Below are positions 11,364-20,751 of a stretch of DNA of 39,978 nt, one piece after another. Below the pieces are notes generated by a model. The model saw only the letters and a program-made list of their open reading frames with translations, was not told the DNA's origin and did not search any database. The position numbers and the translations under genes are program-made. The DNA is taken from contig JAFGWK010000250.1 in NCBI GenBank assembly GCA_016937195.1, forward strand, positions 1 to 39,978, written 5' to 3'. This DNA comes from Paracoccaceae bacterium. GTDB taxonomy: Bacteria > Pseudomonadota > Alphaproteobacteria > Rhodobacterales > Rhodobacteraceae. Position 1 is the first letter of the stretch; every line of letters begins with the position of its first letter.

Positions 11364-13468
11364 CGCCAGAACCTCCCCCAGTCGCGATACAGCCCACCTT
11401 GCTGGCTGCCATCCAGCGTTTCATACAGGCGACCTTGCACATCCACGCGCGCCCCGCCATCGCCGACATAGGGGCGCAGCGTAGTCGAGAAGCTCTTGAG
11501 CGAGGGCATGCCCGTCGCATAGCCCAGCGGGATCGTCAGGCGGACGCCTTTATCGAATTTGCCCGGCCCGAAATCGTTGCTCGACATATCGGTGAGCGTC
11601 GCCCAAGCGCCAACTTTCCAGCCATTGGCCAGTTCGCGATCCAGCGAAATCGTCGCGCCGAAATCGCGCGCCAGGTAGCGCCCGACATCCAGCTCGCCCG
11701 TGAGCCCGTTGCCAAAATCGTAATAGGCCGAGAGGAAAGCGGTCGTGGTCGAATAGTCACGGAAGGAGAAATGCTGATCGAAATCACGTTGCTTGACGAG
11801 GTTGACCTCGGCCCCCAATGCCAGACGGCTATCGACGGGTTTCCACAGCAATTCGCCCGAAATCCCGCCATACATTTGCTCTAGCAGGCCGACCGTGACG
11901 CGCGAATACAGGTTGTCGGCGGGACGACCATAGGCGGCGAAAGTCAGGTACGGAATCGTGAGATCGCCGTTTTTCTGATACTCGTAAATATCGCTGCGCA
12001 CATGTTGTACGGTCGAGGTTGAGGTTTTCGGATTGCTGTCCAGATTGCCGATCGCCTTTTGGCGCAATGCCCCAGCCAGCACCAGACCGGGCACGAATTC
12101 ATAGCGCCCGCTCAGCGTGACGCCCAGATCGGCGTGCAGATTGGTGGTCGGATCAAAGGGCGACAGTTCCAGATAAGGCGCGATCCCCCAGAGCAGGCGT
12201 GGATAGACGCCGGGCGTCTGCGTGAAGCCGCGATTGCCGCGCTCGCTTTCCCCGATCTGCGCAACGGCGGCGATCTTGGTCGAGGGGCCGTTTTCCAGCC
12301 GCTCGATATCGGCGCGTTTCAGGGTTGTGGTCGAGGCGGGCATGCCGCGTTCCATCAAGGTGACCTTGATCGTATCGACCGAAGCGGGCAGTGCGCGGCT
12401 TGCGATGCGCGCGGCGTGCCCGATGGCTTGGGGGTTGGCGCGATAGGTCTCATTCGAGATGCGCAGATCGACGCTGGTCGGCGTGAGCTTCATCGCCTCA
12501 AGCACCTGACCGTCTTTCATCAGTGCATCGCCGATGGATTTCTGGATCGCAGGGCGCGCGGTCGGGTCTTGCGCCCAGTCGGTGGCATAGGCTTGCGGAT
12601 TGCTGGCGCGCGACGGGCGCGGGGCGACCGGAACCGGCGCACGTTCCAGCCCCGAAGGGGCGGCGGGCTGGCGCGGGTCTAGCGCGATATTGAACTGAAA
12701 GCCAACCTTGGAGCCATGCAGCACATAGCCTGACACCGAGGCGATATTGTTGATCTTGTAATCGACGCCGAAATTCAGCGGCGTCTTGTTGTCAAAGCCG
12801 TTTGCGGCGGTTTCGGCAGTGTAATTATCGTCGCTATATTCGGCCTTGAGCGCGATCTTGTCAGTTGCCTGCCAGATCACCGAGGCGAAGGGCGCTGAGG
12901 GTCCCTTGAACCATGTGTCATTGTTCAGCCCGCCCGACAGCGAGGGCGCAGGGCGCGTGCCGCCCCCCGATCCACCAGAGCCAAGCCGCCCCCAACCCCA
13001 ACCCACGCTGGCGCGCAGGCGCGGCGTGAATGTCTTGGTGGCCACGACATATTCCGAGGCATAAACCCCGTTGCCAAACATATCGCGCAGCCCAACGGCA
13101 AAGGCCGGACGCCAGCCTTTTTCCTTCAGCAGTTGCAGATGCAAATCAAAGCTGCGGTCCTTGAGGGTATCCCCGCCAACGCCCAGCCCTTTTTCACGCG
13201 AAAAGCGCAGGGTGGCGGTCAGGCGCGGGAACATCTGAAATGAGAAATTGCCGCGTTGGCTATCGGAATAGCCCGAAACGGAGGCGACCAATTCCCCATC
13301 GCGAAACGTCTCGGCGGTGGGGGTGTCGATCACGCCGGGCGCGCCGAGTGTTCCGATGCTCCAGGCCAGTTGATTTTGGGTCAGTTGATCTTGGGCATGG
13401 GCCGTTTGCGCAAAGCCCATCCCTGCCAAAAGCGCTGCGCTGGCGATGCCACCCGTAATCCGTTTCAT
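11360..13468 (-). CDS. yjbH: YjbH domain outer membrane protein (exopolysaccharide-associated)
   Basis: Signal peptide; GAPGVIDTPTAETFRDGELVASVSGYSDSQRGNFSFQMFPRLTATLRFS; long beta-rich C-terminus; start overlaps/abuts yjbF in operon order. Confidence 0.88.
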   Translation of the reverse strand: MKRITGGIASAALLAGMGFAQTAHAQDQLTQNQLAWSIGTLGAPGVIDTPTAETFRDGELVASVSGYSDSQRGNFSFQMFPRLTATLRFSREKGLGVGGDTLKDRSFDLHLQLLKEKGWRPAFAVGLRDMFGNGVYASEYVVATKTFTPRLRASVGWGWGRLGSGGSGGGTRPAPSLSGGLNNDTWFKGPSAPFASVIWQATDKIALKAEYSDDNYTAETAANGFDNKTPLNFGVDYKINNIASVSGYVLHGSKVGFQFNIALDPRQPAAPSGLERAPVPVAPRPSRASNPQAYATDWAQDPTARPAIQKSIGDALMKDGQVLEAMKLTPTSVDLRISNETYRANPQAIGHAARIASRALPASVDTIKVTLMERGMPASTTTLKRADIERLENGPSTKIAAVAQIGESERGNRGFTQTPGVYPRLLWGIAPYLELSPFDPTTNLHADLGVTLSGRYEFVPGLVLAGALRQKAIGNLDSNPKTSTSTVQHVRSDIYEYQKNGDLTIPYLTFAAYGRPADNLYSRVTVGLLEQMYGGISGELLWKPVDSRLALGAEVNLVKQRDFDQHFSFRDYSTTTAFLSAYYDFGNGLTGELDVGRYLARDFGATISLDRELANGWKVGAWATLTDMSSNDFGPGKFDKGVRLTIPLGYATGMPSLKSFSTTLRPYVGDGGARVDVQGRLYETLDGSQQGGLYRDWGRFWR

Positions 13469-13675
13469 GCGTCTTTCCTCAAAGCCGTGCGTCTCTTGCG
13501 ACCTTCCTAGACGAGATCACACAGCTTTGCGAGCGCGCCGGAGCCCGGATCGGTGTTTCTTGGGGCAGGGTTGCATCCTTGCCGCGCCTGATGCGGCCCG
13601 ATCAGTGGCTGCGGCAATTTGTCTAAATGATTTGCGAAAATTAGACGATATAAGATAACATAACGTAGAGAGGGA

Positions 13676-14221
13676 ATGATGGCTCACGAGTTGCCCCAGT
13701 TTGATCCGAAACGCAGTGCTCACCGGGGTGGGCATGGCGGTGCTCGGGGGCAGGGTCACGGTGGCGGCATGGGGCTAGATCGCGCCCAACGTCATCACGA
13801 TGATCAGGCCGATTTCCACGCGCTTTTGAAATATCACGACCAGATTAGCCGCAGCGTCACGAATACGCCCGACGGGATCGTGGCCGAGACTCGGTCTGAT
13901 GACCCTGCGATTGCCGCGCTGATCCGCAAACATGCCCATGCGATGCATGCGCGCATGGTTGAGAAATGGGGGTTGCGTCATTGGGATCCGGCCTTTGCCG
14001 AGATCTTCGCGCAGGCCGACAAGGTTGAATTGGTGTTGCAGGATCTGCCCGATGGCGTGCGCGCCGTTGAGCGGTCTGATGACCCGAATGTGGCGATCCT
14101 GATCCGCGCGCATGGCGCCGTGGTCAGCGCCTTTGTGAACGGTGGGGCGAAGGTGGCGGCGCAAGAAAGCCCGCTGCCCGAGGCCTACATTCGAATGGCC
14201 GGTTCGTCCCCGGTCGGGTGA
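13676..14221 (+). CDS. Conserved hypothetical protein with His/Gly-rich N-terminus and internal duplication
   Basis: HRGGHGGARGQGHGGGMG segment; repeated unit TPDGIVAETRSDDPAIAALIRKHAHAMHARM and LPDGVRAVERSDDPNVAILIRAHGAVVSAFV. Confidence 0.8.
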   Translation: MMAHELPQFDPKRSAHRGGHGGARGQGHGGGMGLDRAQRHHDDQADFHALLKYHDQISRSVTNTPDGIVAETRSDDPAIAALIRKHAHAMHARMVEKWGLRHWDPAFAEIFAQADKVELVLQDLPDGVRAVERSDDPNVAILIRAHGAVVSAFVNGGAKVAAQESPLPEAYIRMAGSSPVG

Positions 14222-14225
14222 GCGA

Positions 14226-14260
14226 CCCGGCGGCTTATTGCGTCCCTAAAGCCGCCGGGT
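14226..14260. terminator. Stem-loop between convergent genes, probable bidirectional terminator
   Basis: ACCCGGCGGCTT (14226-14237) and AAGCCGCCGGGT (14249-14260): 12-bp perfect stem. No strong T-run. Confidence 0.6.
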
Positions 14261-14270
14261 CCGCCCAAAT

Positions 14271-15425
14271 TTACATACAGGCTGCAAACAGCGCGCGGGT
14301 ATTTTCACGCGTCATTTCAACGGGGTTGCCGCCACAGGACGGATCTTCGAGTGCCATTTCGGTCAGCTCATCCAGACGTGCCGGATCAACGCCCATCGCT
14401 GTCAGATTTTCGGGGATCGACAGCTCGGTGCGCAGCGCAAGAATGCGCGCCTTGAAACCGTCGAACCCGCCCGCAATGCCCAAGTAAGCGGCGGCGCGGA
14501 TGATGCGGTCTTCGATTTCGGCGCGGTTGAAATCAAGCACCATCGGCATCACGACAGCGTTCGTCGTGCCGTGATGGGTGCCGTACACCGCGCCGATCGG
14601 GTGGGACAGCGAATGGATCGCGCCCAGCCCTTTTTGGAACGCCACAGCCCCCATCGCGGCGGCCGACATCATCTGCGCGCGCGCGTCCAGATCATTGGGC
14701 GTGGCATAGGCGCGGGGCAGGTTTTCAAACACCAGCCGCATTCCTTCAAGGGCGATGCCTTGGCTCATCGGGTGGTAATGCGGGCTGCAATAGGCCTCAA
14801 GGCAATGGGCCAGCGCATCCATCCCGGTGCCTGCGGTGATGAAGGCTGGCATGCCCACGGTCAGTTCCGGGTCGCAGATCGTGACGGCGGGCAGCAGTTT
14901 GGGGTGGAAGATGATTTTCTTTTTGTGAGTCTCGGAATTGGTCAGAACGCCTGCGCGACCGACCTCGGACCCGGTGCCAGCGGTGGTGGGCACGGCGATG
15001 ATCGGGGCGATGGCGTCGCCATCCGCGCGTGTCCACCAATCACCGACATCCTCAAGTTCCCAGAGGCTGAGATCGGCTTTCTGACCTGCCATCAGCGCGA
15101 TCATCTTGCCCAGATCCAGCGCTGAGCCACCGCCGAAACACACCACGCCGTCATGACCACCCGCTTTATAGGCGGCGATGCCATCGGCCATGTTTGTCTC
15201 GTTCGGGTTCGGGTCGACCTCGCTGAACACGGCGCGGCCAAGGCCCGCAGCGTCCAGAATATCAAGGGCTTGCGCGGTGATCGGCAGGGTGGAGAGCGCC
15301 TTGTCGGTCACCAATAGCGGCTTGGTCATGCCAGCGGATTTGCAATGATCGGCCAGTTCCGAGATCCGGCCGGGGCCGAATTTGATCGCGGTCGGGTAGG
15401 ACCAGTTCGCAGTGGGAGCGTTCAT
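14271..15425 (-). CDS. Iron-containing (group III) alcohol dehydrogenase
   Basis: MNAPTANWSYPTAIKFGPGRISELADH; GGGSALDLGKMIAL; VPTTAGTGSEV; GTGMDALAHCLEAY; GAIHSLSHPIGAVYGTHHGTTNAVVMP. Confidence 0.92.
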   Translation of the reverse strand: MNAPTANWSYPTAIKFGPGRISELADHCKSAGMTKPLLVTDKALSTLPITAQALDILDAAGLGRAVFSEVDPNPNETNMADGIAAYKAGGHDGVVCFGGGSALDLGKMIALMAGQKADLSLWELEDVGDWWTRADGDAIAPIIAVPTTAGTGSEVGRAGVLTNSETHKKKIIFHPKLLPAVTICDPELTVGMPAFITAGTGMDALAHCLEAYCSPHYHPMSQGIALEGMRLVFENLPRAYATPNDLDARAQMMSAAAMGAVAFQKGLGAIHSLSHPIGAVYGTHHGTTNAVVMPMVLDFNRAEIEDRIIRAAAYLGIAGGFDGFKARILALRTELSIPENLTAMGVDPARLDELTEMALEDPSCGGNPVEMTRENTRALFAACM

Positions 15426-16810
15426 TTCGTCACCTTCTTGAGATGGTAGGATTTCGGGCGCGTCAGCGCGTGATAGCCCAGCACCGATAGCGAGCCACCC
15501 CGGCCCGTTTCCTTGCAGCCCGTCCAGCACAGCGCAGGGTCAAGATAGTCGCAGCGGTTCATAAACACGGTGCCGGTTTGCAGCCGCGCGCCAATCGCTT
15601 CGGCGCGCACGGGATCGGCGGTCCAAAGCGAACAGGTCAGCCCGTATTGGCAATCGTTCATCGCTGCGATCGCCTCTTCGTCATTTTTGACCGACATGAT
15701 GCCGACCACGGGGCCGAAAGATTCTTCGCGCATCACCCGCATCTCGTGATTGACGTTGATCAGGATCTGCGGCGCCAGATACGCCCCCCCGTCATCGGCA
15801 GGGAACGTCGCGGGGTCGAGCAGCGGTTGCGCGCCCTCGTTGATCGCATCCGCGATCTGGCCGCGCACGACCTCGGCAAAGCGTTTATTCGCCATTGGGC
15901 CAAGCGTGGTCTCGGCGTCAAACGGGTTGCCGAGTTTCAGCTTGCTCGCCCAGTCAATCGCCTTGCCGACGAAGGCGTCATACAGGCTTTCATGGACGTA
16001 AATGCGTTCGATCCCGCAGCAGCATTGGCCTGCGTTGAACAGCGCGCCATCCATCAGCCCATCGACGGCGGCATCCAGATCGGCGTCTTCTGCGACATAG
16101 CCGGGGTCTTTGCCCCCGAGTTCCAGCCCCATGCCGACAAACGTACCAGCAGCGGCCTTTTCCAGCGCGCGCCCACCGCCGACAGAGCCGGTGAAGTTGA
16201 TGAAGTCAAAGGCGCGTTCGGCCAGCAGTTTTTCGGTCACGTCATGGGAGAGGAAAACGTTCTGGAACACGTCTTCAGGGATGCCCGCGGCGTGGAAGGC
16301 CTGCGCGATGCGTTCGCCCACCATCATCGTTTGCGTGGCATGTTTCAGCACCACCGTGTTGCCCGCAATCAGTGCGGGCACCAGCGAGTTGATCACTGTC
16401 ATATAAGGGTAATTCCACGGCGCGATGATGGCCACGACGCCCATCGGCTCGCGCGCAATCTGGCGCAGGGCGGTGGCGCTGTCCTCGATCACCATCGGCG
16501 CAAGCGAGGCTTGCGCAATCGAGATCATGTAATTTGCGCGCTCGTTCATGCCGCCAAATTCGCCGCCATAGCGGGTCGGGCGGCCCATCTGCCAGGCGAG
16601 CTCCTCGACGACGACGTCTTTCATCTCGTTGAGCGCGGCAATCCCGGCTTGAACCAGCGCGATGCGATCCGCCAGCGGGCGCGCGGCCCAAGAGGGTTGC
16701 GCGGCACGCGCTCGCGCGACCATCATTTGCGCATCGGGGTGCGAGAGCGTTTCACGCGTTGCATAAACCTGCCCGTCGACGGGCGAGATACATTCGATCA
16801 CTTTTGACAT
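15422..16810 (-). CDS. NAD(P)-dependent aldehyde dehydrogenase
   Basis: From ATG 16810: APWNYPYMTVINSLVPALIAGNTVVLKHA, FTGSVGGG, LELGGKDPGYV, FNAGQCCCGIERIYVH, EESFGPVVGI. Confidence 0.93.
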   Translation of the reverse strand: MSKVIECISPVDGQVYATRETLSHPDAQMMVARARAAQPSWAARPLADRIALVQAGIAALNEMKDVVVEELAWQMGRPTRYGGEFGGMNERANYMISIAQASLAPMVIEDSATALRQIAREPMGVVAIIAPWNYPYMTVINSLVPALIAGNTVVLKHATQTMMVGERIAQAFHAAGIPEDVFQNVFLSHDVTEKLLAERAFDFINFTGSVGGGRALEKAAAGTFVGMGLELGGKDPGYVAEDADLDAAVDGLMDGALFNAGQCCCGIERIYVHESLYDAFVGKAIDWASKLKLGNPFDAETTLGPMANKRFAEVVRGQIADAINEGAQPLLDPATFPADDGGAYLAPQILINVNHEMRVMREESFGPVVGIMSVKNDEEAIAAMNDCQYGLTCSLWTADPVRAEAIGARLQTGTVFMNRCDYLDPALCWTGCKETGRGGSLSVLGYHALTRPKSYHLKKVTK

Positions 16811-16853
16811 AGGGTCTCCTTGCGGGCCGATCTGCCCGCGTCTTGGCAAAGTC

Positions 16854-18215
16854 TTAGGCGCGTTCAAAGCCACGCGCACGTTCCCAATCGGTCACGACGC
16901 GGTTTTGTTCGCGGATTTCCCAGCGCGCGGCGTGGGTGTAATGGGCCATCACCTGATCGCCAAAGGCGGCGCGCAGCATTTCGCTGGCCTCAAGCGCATC
17001 GGCGGCTTCGGGCAGGGATTTGGGCACATCGACCACATCGCCCGCTTTATAGATATCGCCACCCGCCTCGGGTCCGGGGTCCATTTCCCCCTCAATCCCG
17101 GCAAGGCCCGCCGCCAGCAGCCCGGCGCAGGCGAGATAGGGGTTCAGATCGGATCCGCCAATACGACATTCCACCCGCACGGATTTGGTGCCTTCGCCGC
17201 AGATCCGAAATCCTGCGGTGCGGTTGTCGAGCGACCAGACGGCTTTGGTGGGCGCGAACAGCCCCTCGCAGAAGCGTTTGTAGCTGTTGGTGTAGGGGGC
17301 GAGGAAATAGGTGATGTCACGGGCGTATTTCAGCTGCCCGCCAAGGAAATGGCGCATCAGGTCTGACATGCCGTGGGGCGCATCGGCGTCATAAAACGCG
17401 TTCTTGCCGCCCTTCCAAAGCGATTGGTGGACATGGCTCGACGAGCCCGCTTTGTCAGTGTGGTATTTCGCCATGAAAGTCGCGGAATAGCCGTGCTGTT
17501 GGGCGATCTCCTTGGCGCATTGCTTGACGAGCACATGCATGTCGGCGGTCTCAAGCCCGGCGGCGTATTTCACGTTCAGTTCTTCTTGACCGCGCTCTGC
17601 CTCGCCCTTGGAGCATTCCACCGGAATCCCCGCATGATAGAGCGCATTGCGCATATCGCGCAGCGCGGGTTCGGTGCGCGCATTGCCGAGGATTGAGTAG
17701 TCGATATTGTGGCGCGCGACAGGCGTGGGGTCGGGGTAGCCCGCATCGAACAGCTCGGGATAGCTTTCCTCGAACAGGAAAAACTCCAGCTCGGTCGCCA
17801 TCATCGTATCAAAGCCAAGCGCCTTGGCGCGCGCGAGCTGCGACTTTAGCATCGAGCGGGGCGCATGGGGCACGGGCGTGCCGTGATGATCCAGCAGATC
17901 GCACAGCACGAGCGCCGTTCCGGGCACCCATGGGATCAGGCGCAGCGTTTCCATATCGGGCTTCATGACGTAATCGCCATAGCCGCGTTCCCAGCTAGAA
18001 GCCTCATAGCCCGGCACGGTCTCCATCTCGAGATCGGTGGCCAGCAGGTAGTTGCAGCAATGGGTTTCTTCCCAAGCGCTGGCGACGAAATGCGCGGCGT
18101 GGAACCGCTTGCCCTGAAGACGGCCCTGCATATCAATCAGGGCGACGATCACGGTGTCGATCTCTTCGGCTTTGACGGCCTTTTTGAGCGCGTCGAATGA
18201 GAACTTGGCGGGCAT
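16854..18215 (-). CDS. Glutamine synthetase family protein (gamma-glutamyl-amine synthetase type)
   Basis: GS catalytic-domain features: ELEFFLFEESYPELFDAGYPDPTP, VECSKGEAERGQEELNVKYA, MAKYHTDKAGSSSHVHQSL, YTNSYKRFCEGLFAPTKAVWSLDNRTAGFRI, VECRIGGSDLNPYLA. Embedded with ALDH/ADH rather than ntr genes. Confidence 0.9.
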   Translation of the reverse strand: MPAKFSFDALKKAVKAEEIDTVIVALIDMQGRLQGKRFHAAHFVASAWEETHCCNYLLATDLEMETVPGYEASSWERGYGDYVMKPDMETLRLIPWVPGTALVLCDLLDHHGTPVPHAPRSMLKSQLARAKALGFDTMMATELEFFLFEESYPELFDAGYPDPTPVARHNIDYSILGNARTEPALRDMRNALYHAGIPVECSKGEAERGQEELNVKYAAGLETADMHVLVKQCAKEIAQQHGYSATFMAKYHTDKAGSSSHVHQSLWKGGKNAFYDADAPHGMSDLMRHFLGGQLKYARDITYFLAPYTNSYKRFCEGLFAPTKAVWSLDNRTAGFRICGEGTKSVRVECRIGGSDLNPYLACAGLLAAGLAGIEGEMDPGPEAGGDIYKAGDVVDVPKSLPEAADALEASEMLRAAFGDQVMAHYTHAARWEIREQNRVVTDWERARGFERA

Positions 18216-18339
18216 GGAATCCTCCGGGTGGTCAGCAGGCTGCGTGACAGTGCCGCGCGGCGGCGCGCTCGGCAAGGGCCTGCGTAGGGGAAAGAGGGCG
18301 CGCAAAGGAAATTCCCCTCCACGCGCCCCCGGTTGTTAC

Positions 18340-19377
18340 TTAGCCATAACGGTAGGGCGGGCCTGCTTTGCCCATCGTATCGTTATATTTCTTAAAGATA
18401 TCAACGACCTTGGCCTTGAGCGGGCTTTCGGCGGCGATTTCGTCCCAGAACTTGTGGGCCGCATCTTCGACCTGCTTCCATTCGGCATCTGGAATCGTCG
18501 TGAGCTGCATTTCAGTGCCCTCGACGCGCAGCTTGGCCTCGCCTGCCCAATACCAGTATTGGCGATGGTAATGGGACTGATCAAAGCAGGTCTTCATCAG
18601 CGTTTTGAGCCGGTCCGGCACCGCGTTCCAACGGTCCATATTGGCAAAGAAATGCCCGACCCATGCGCCCGAGATGTTGTTGGTCAGGAAATAGGGCGCG
18701 TTCTTGCCCCAGCCCGAGGTGTAATCCTCGGTGATGCCTGACCATGCCACGCCGTCCAACTCGCCGGTTTGCAGCGCGACCTCGACATCCTCCCACGGGA
18801 TGGTCACGGGCACGACGCCGAATTGTGCCAAGAAACGCCCGGCGGTCGGGAAGGTGAACACCCGCTTTCCGTTGAGATCGGCCAGCGCGTTCACCGGTTC
18901 CTTCATCGCAAAGTTGCACGGATCCCACGAGCCTGCCGAGATGTGTTTCACACCCACAGCCGAGTATTGCTCGTCCCAGATCTCGTTGAGACCCCATTCG
19001 TTGAACAGTGTCGGTACATCAAGCGAGTAACGCAGACCGAACGGGAAATAGCCGCCAAACACGGTGACTTCGGTGGGCGAGGCCATGCTGTCATCATCGG
19101 ACTGCACAGCGTCGATCGTGCCCGCTTGCATGGCGCGGAACAGTTCAGACGTGGGCACAAGCTGGTCGGCGTAATACAGCTCGATCTCCATCTCGCCATC
19201 GGCGATCTCGTTGAAGGTCTTGATGCAATTATCCACGACCTGTTCAGCCAGCGCAGGCCCGGCATAGGTCTGCATGCGCCATTTGATCGGCGTGGTTTGC
19301 GCGAGGGCCGGGGCTGCTAGCCCGGCGGCCGCCGCACCCACCGCGCCGGTGGTGAGGAACTTTCTTCTAGTTGTCAT
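18340..19377 (-). CDS. TRAP transporter substrate-binding protein (DctP/TakP-like), twin-arginine signal
   Basis: MTTRRKFLTTGAVGAAAAGLAAPALA; ADQLVPTSELFRAMQAGTIDAVQSD; ATG 19377 has an AAGGAG SD. Confidence 0.92.
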   Translation of the reverse strand: MTTRRKFLTTGAVGAAAAGLAAPALAQTTPIKWRMQTYAGPALAEQVVDNCIKTFNEIADGEMEIELYYADQLVPTSELFRAMQAGTIDAVQSDDDSMASPTEVTVFGGYFPFGLRYSLDVPTLFNEWGLNEIWDEQYSAVGVKHISAGSWDPCNFAMKEPVNALADLNGKRVFTFPTAGRFLAQFGVVPVTIPWEDVEVALQTGELDGVAWSGITEDYTSGWGKNAPYFLTNNISGAWVGHFFANMDRWNAVPDRLKTLMKTCFDQSHYHRQYWYWAGEAKLRVEGTEMQLTTIPDAEWKQVEDAAHKFWDEIAAESPLKAKVVDIFKKYNDTMGKAGPPYRYG

Positions 19378-19425
19378 CACTTTCACTCCTTGCTGGTTTC
19401 AAGGCCCGGTTGGTCCGAGCTCTGG

Positions 19426-20751
19426 TTATCGTCCAAGAACCGCATGCGGCAGCCATAGCGCCAGTTGCGGAAAGAGCATCACGAGGATCAGCGTCAGCAG
19501 CATCACCCCCACGAACGGAAAGACCGAGCGGTAAATCACCGGCAGGGTAAATTCGGGGGGCGCCATCGCCTTCATCAGGAACAGATTATAGCCGAAGGGC
19601 GGGGTCAGATAGGCAATCTGACAGGTGATCGTATAAAGGATACCATACCAGATCAGATCAAAGCCAAGGTGACGCGCCAGACTGACATAGACCGGGGCGA
19701 CAATCACCAGCATCGCGGTGTCATCCAGAAACATCCCCATCACCAGAAAGCTAAGCTGCATCAGGATCAGGATTTGCCACGGACCAAGGCCCAAGCCCTC
19801 GGTAAAGAAATCCTCGATTGCGCGCCCCGCGCCCAGCCCGTCAAACACCGCGCCAAAGGACAGCGCCGCAGTGATGATGAGCATGAACATCACGGTGATC
19901 TGCATCGTCTGGCGCGTGGTTGTCTGGAACACTTGCCATGTAAAGCGGCGTTTGATGATAGCGGCAAACACGGCGGCCAGCGCACCGATCACCGAGGCTT
20001 CGGTCAGGCTTGCCCAGCCCTTGAGGAAGGGCACCATCATTGCCACAAAGATGAACACCGGCAGCAGGCCTGCCCGCAGCAAGCGCAGCTTTTCAGGCCA
20101 AGTGATGGCAGCGCGTTCCTCGGCATCCATCGCCGGGGCCAGATCAGGATTCAACCGGCAGCGGATCACGATATAGACCACGAACAGCGTCGCCATCAGC
20201 AGCCCCGGGACGGCACCCGCCAGCCACAATTCCGACACCGGCTGACGCGCGATCAGCGAAAACAGCACCAGCACGACCGAGGGCGGGATCAGAATGCCTA
20301 GACTTGATCCGGCTTGAATAACGCCGGAAATCATCAGCTTGTCATAGTTGCGCCGCAGCAGTTCGGGCAGCGCAATGGTCGCACCGATCGCCATACCCGC
20401 CACCGACAGCCCGTTCATCACCGAAATCATCACCATCAGCATGATCGTGCCGATGGCAAGTCCCCCCGGCAATGGCCCGAACCAGACGTGAAACATCTTG
20501 TACAGGTCTTCGGCAAGGCGGCTTTCAGACATGACATAGCCCATGTAGACGAACATCGGCAGCGTCAGTAGCGGCGTCCATTTCATCAACTTCATCACCG
20601 AGCCAAAGCCCATCTGCGTGCCCCCCGGCCCCCACAGGGCAAAGGCGGCAACCACGGCGACAAAGCCGATCGCGCCGAACACCCGCTGGCCGGTGATCAT
20701 CATCAACAGCATCGTCGAAAACATCAAAAGCGCGATGGTATTGTGATCCAT
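19426..20751 (-). CDS. TRAP transporter large permease (DctM)
   Basis: From ATG 20751: multi-TM with GLSVAGMAIGATIALPELLRRNYDKLMISGVIQAGSSLGILIPPSVVLVLFSLIARQPVSELWLAGAVPG and FLDDTAMLVIVAPVYVS. Confidence 0.94.
   Translation of the reverse strand: MDHNTIALLMFSTMLLMMITGQRVFGAIGFVAVVAAFALWGPGGTQMGFGSVMKLMKWTPLLTLPMFVYMGYVMSESRLAEDLYKMFHVWFGPLPGGLAIGTIMLMVMISVMNGLSVAGMAIGATIALPELLRRNYDKLMISGVIQAGSSLGILIPPSVVLVLFSLIARQPVSELWLAGAVPGLLMATLFVVYIVIRCRLNPDLAPAMDAEERAAITWPEKLRLLRAGLLPVFIFVAMMVPFLKGWASLTEASVIGALAAVFAAIIKRRFTWQVFQTTTRQTMQITVMFMLIITAALSFGAVFDGLGAGRAIEDFFTEGLGLGPWQILILMQLSFLVMGMFLDDTAMLVIVAPVYVSLARHLGFDLIWYGILYTITCQIAYLTPPFGYNLFLMKAMAPPEFTLPVIYRSVFPFVGVMLLTLILVMLFPQLALWLPHAVLGR

Noticed and set aside
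15578-16807. 409-aa plus-strand ORF over the ALDH gene
   Set aside because: Antisense shadow ORF, His/Arg-rich composition, no motif.
19465-20301. 278-aa plus-strand ORF rich in His/Gln/Arg over the TRAP dctM gene
   Set aside because: Looks metal-binding but is the reverse complement of hydrophobic DctM codons.
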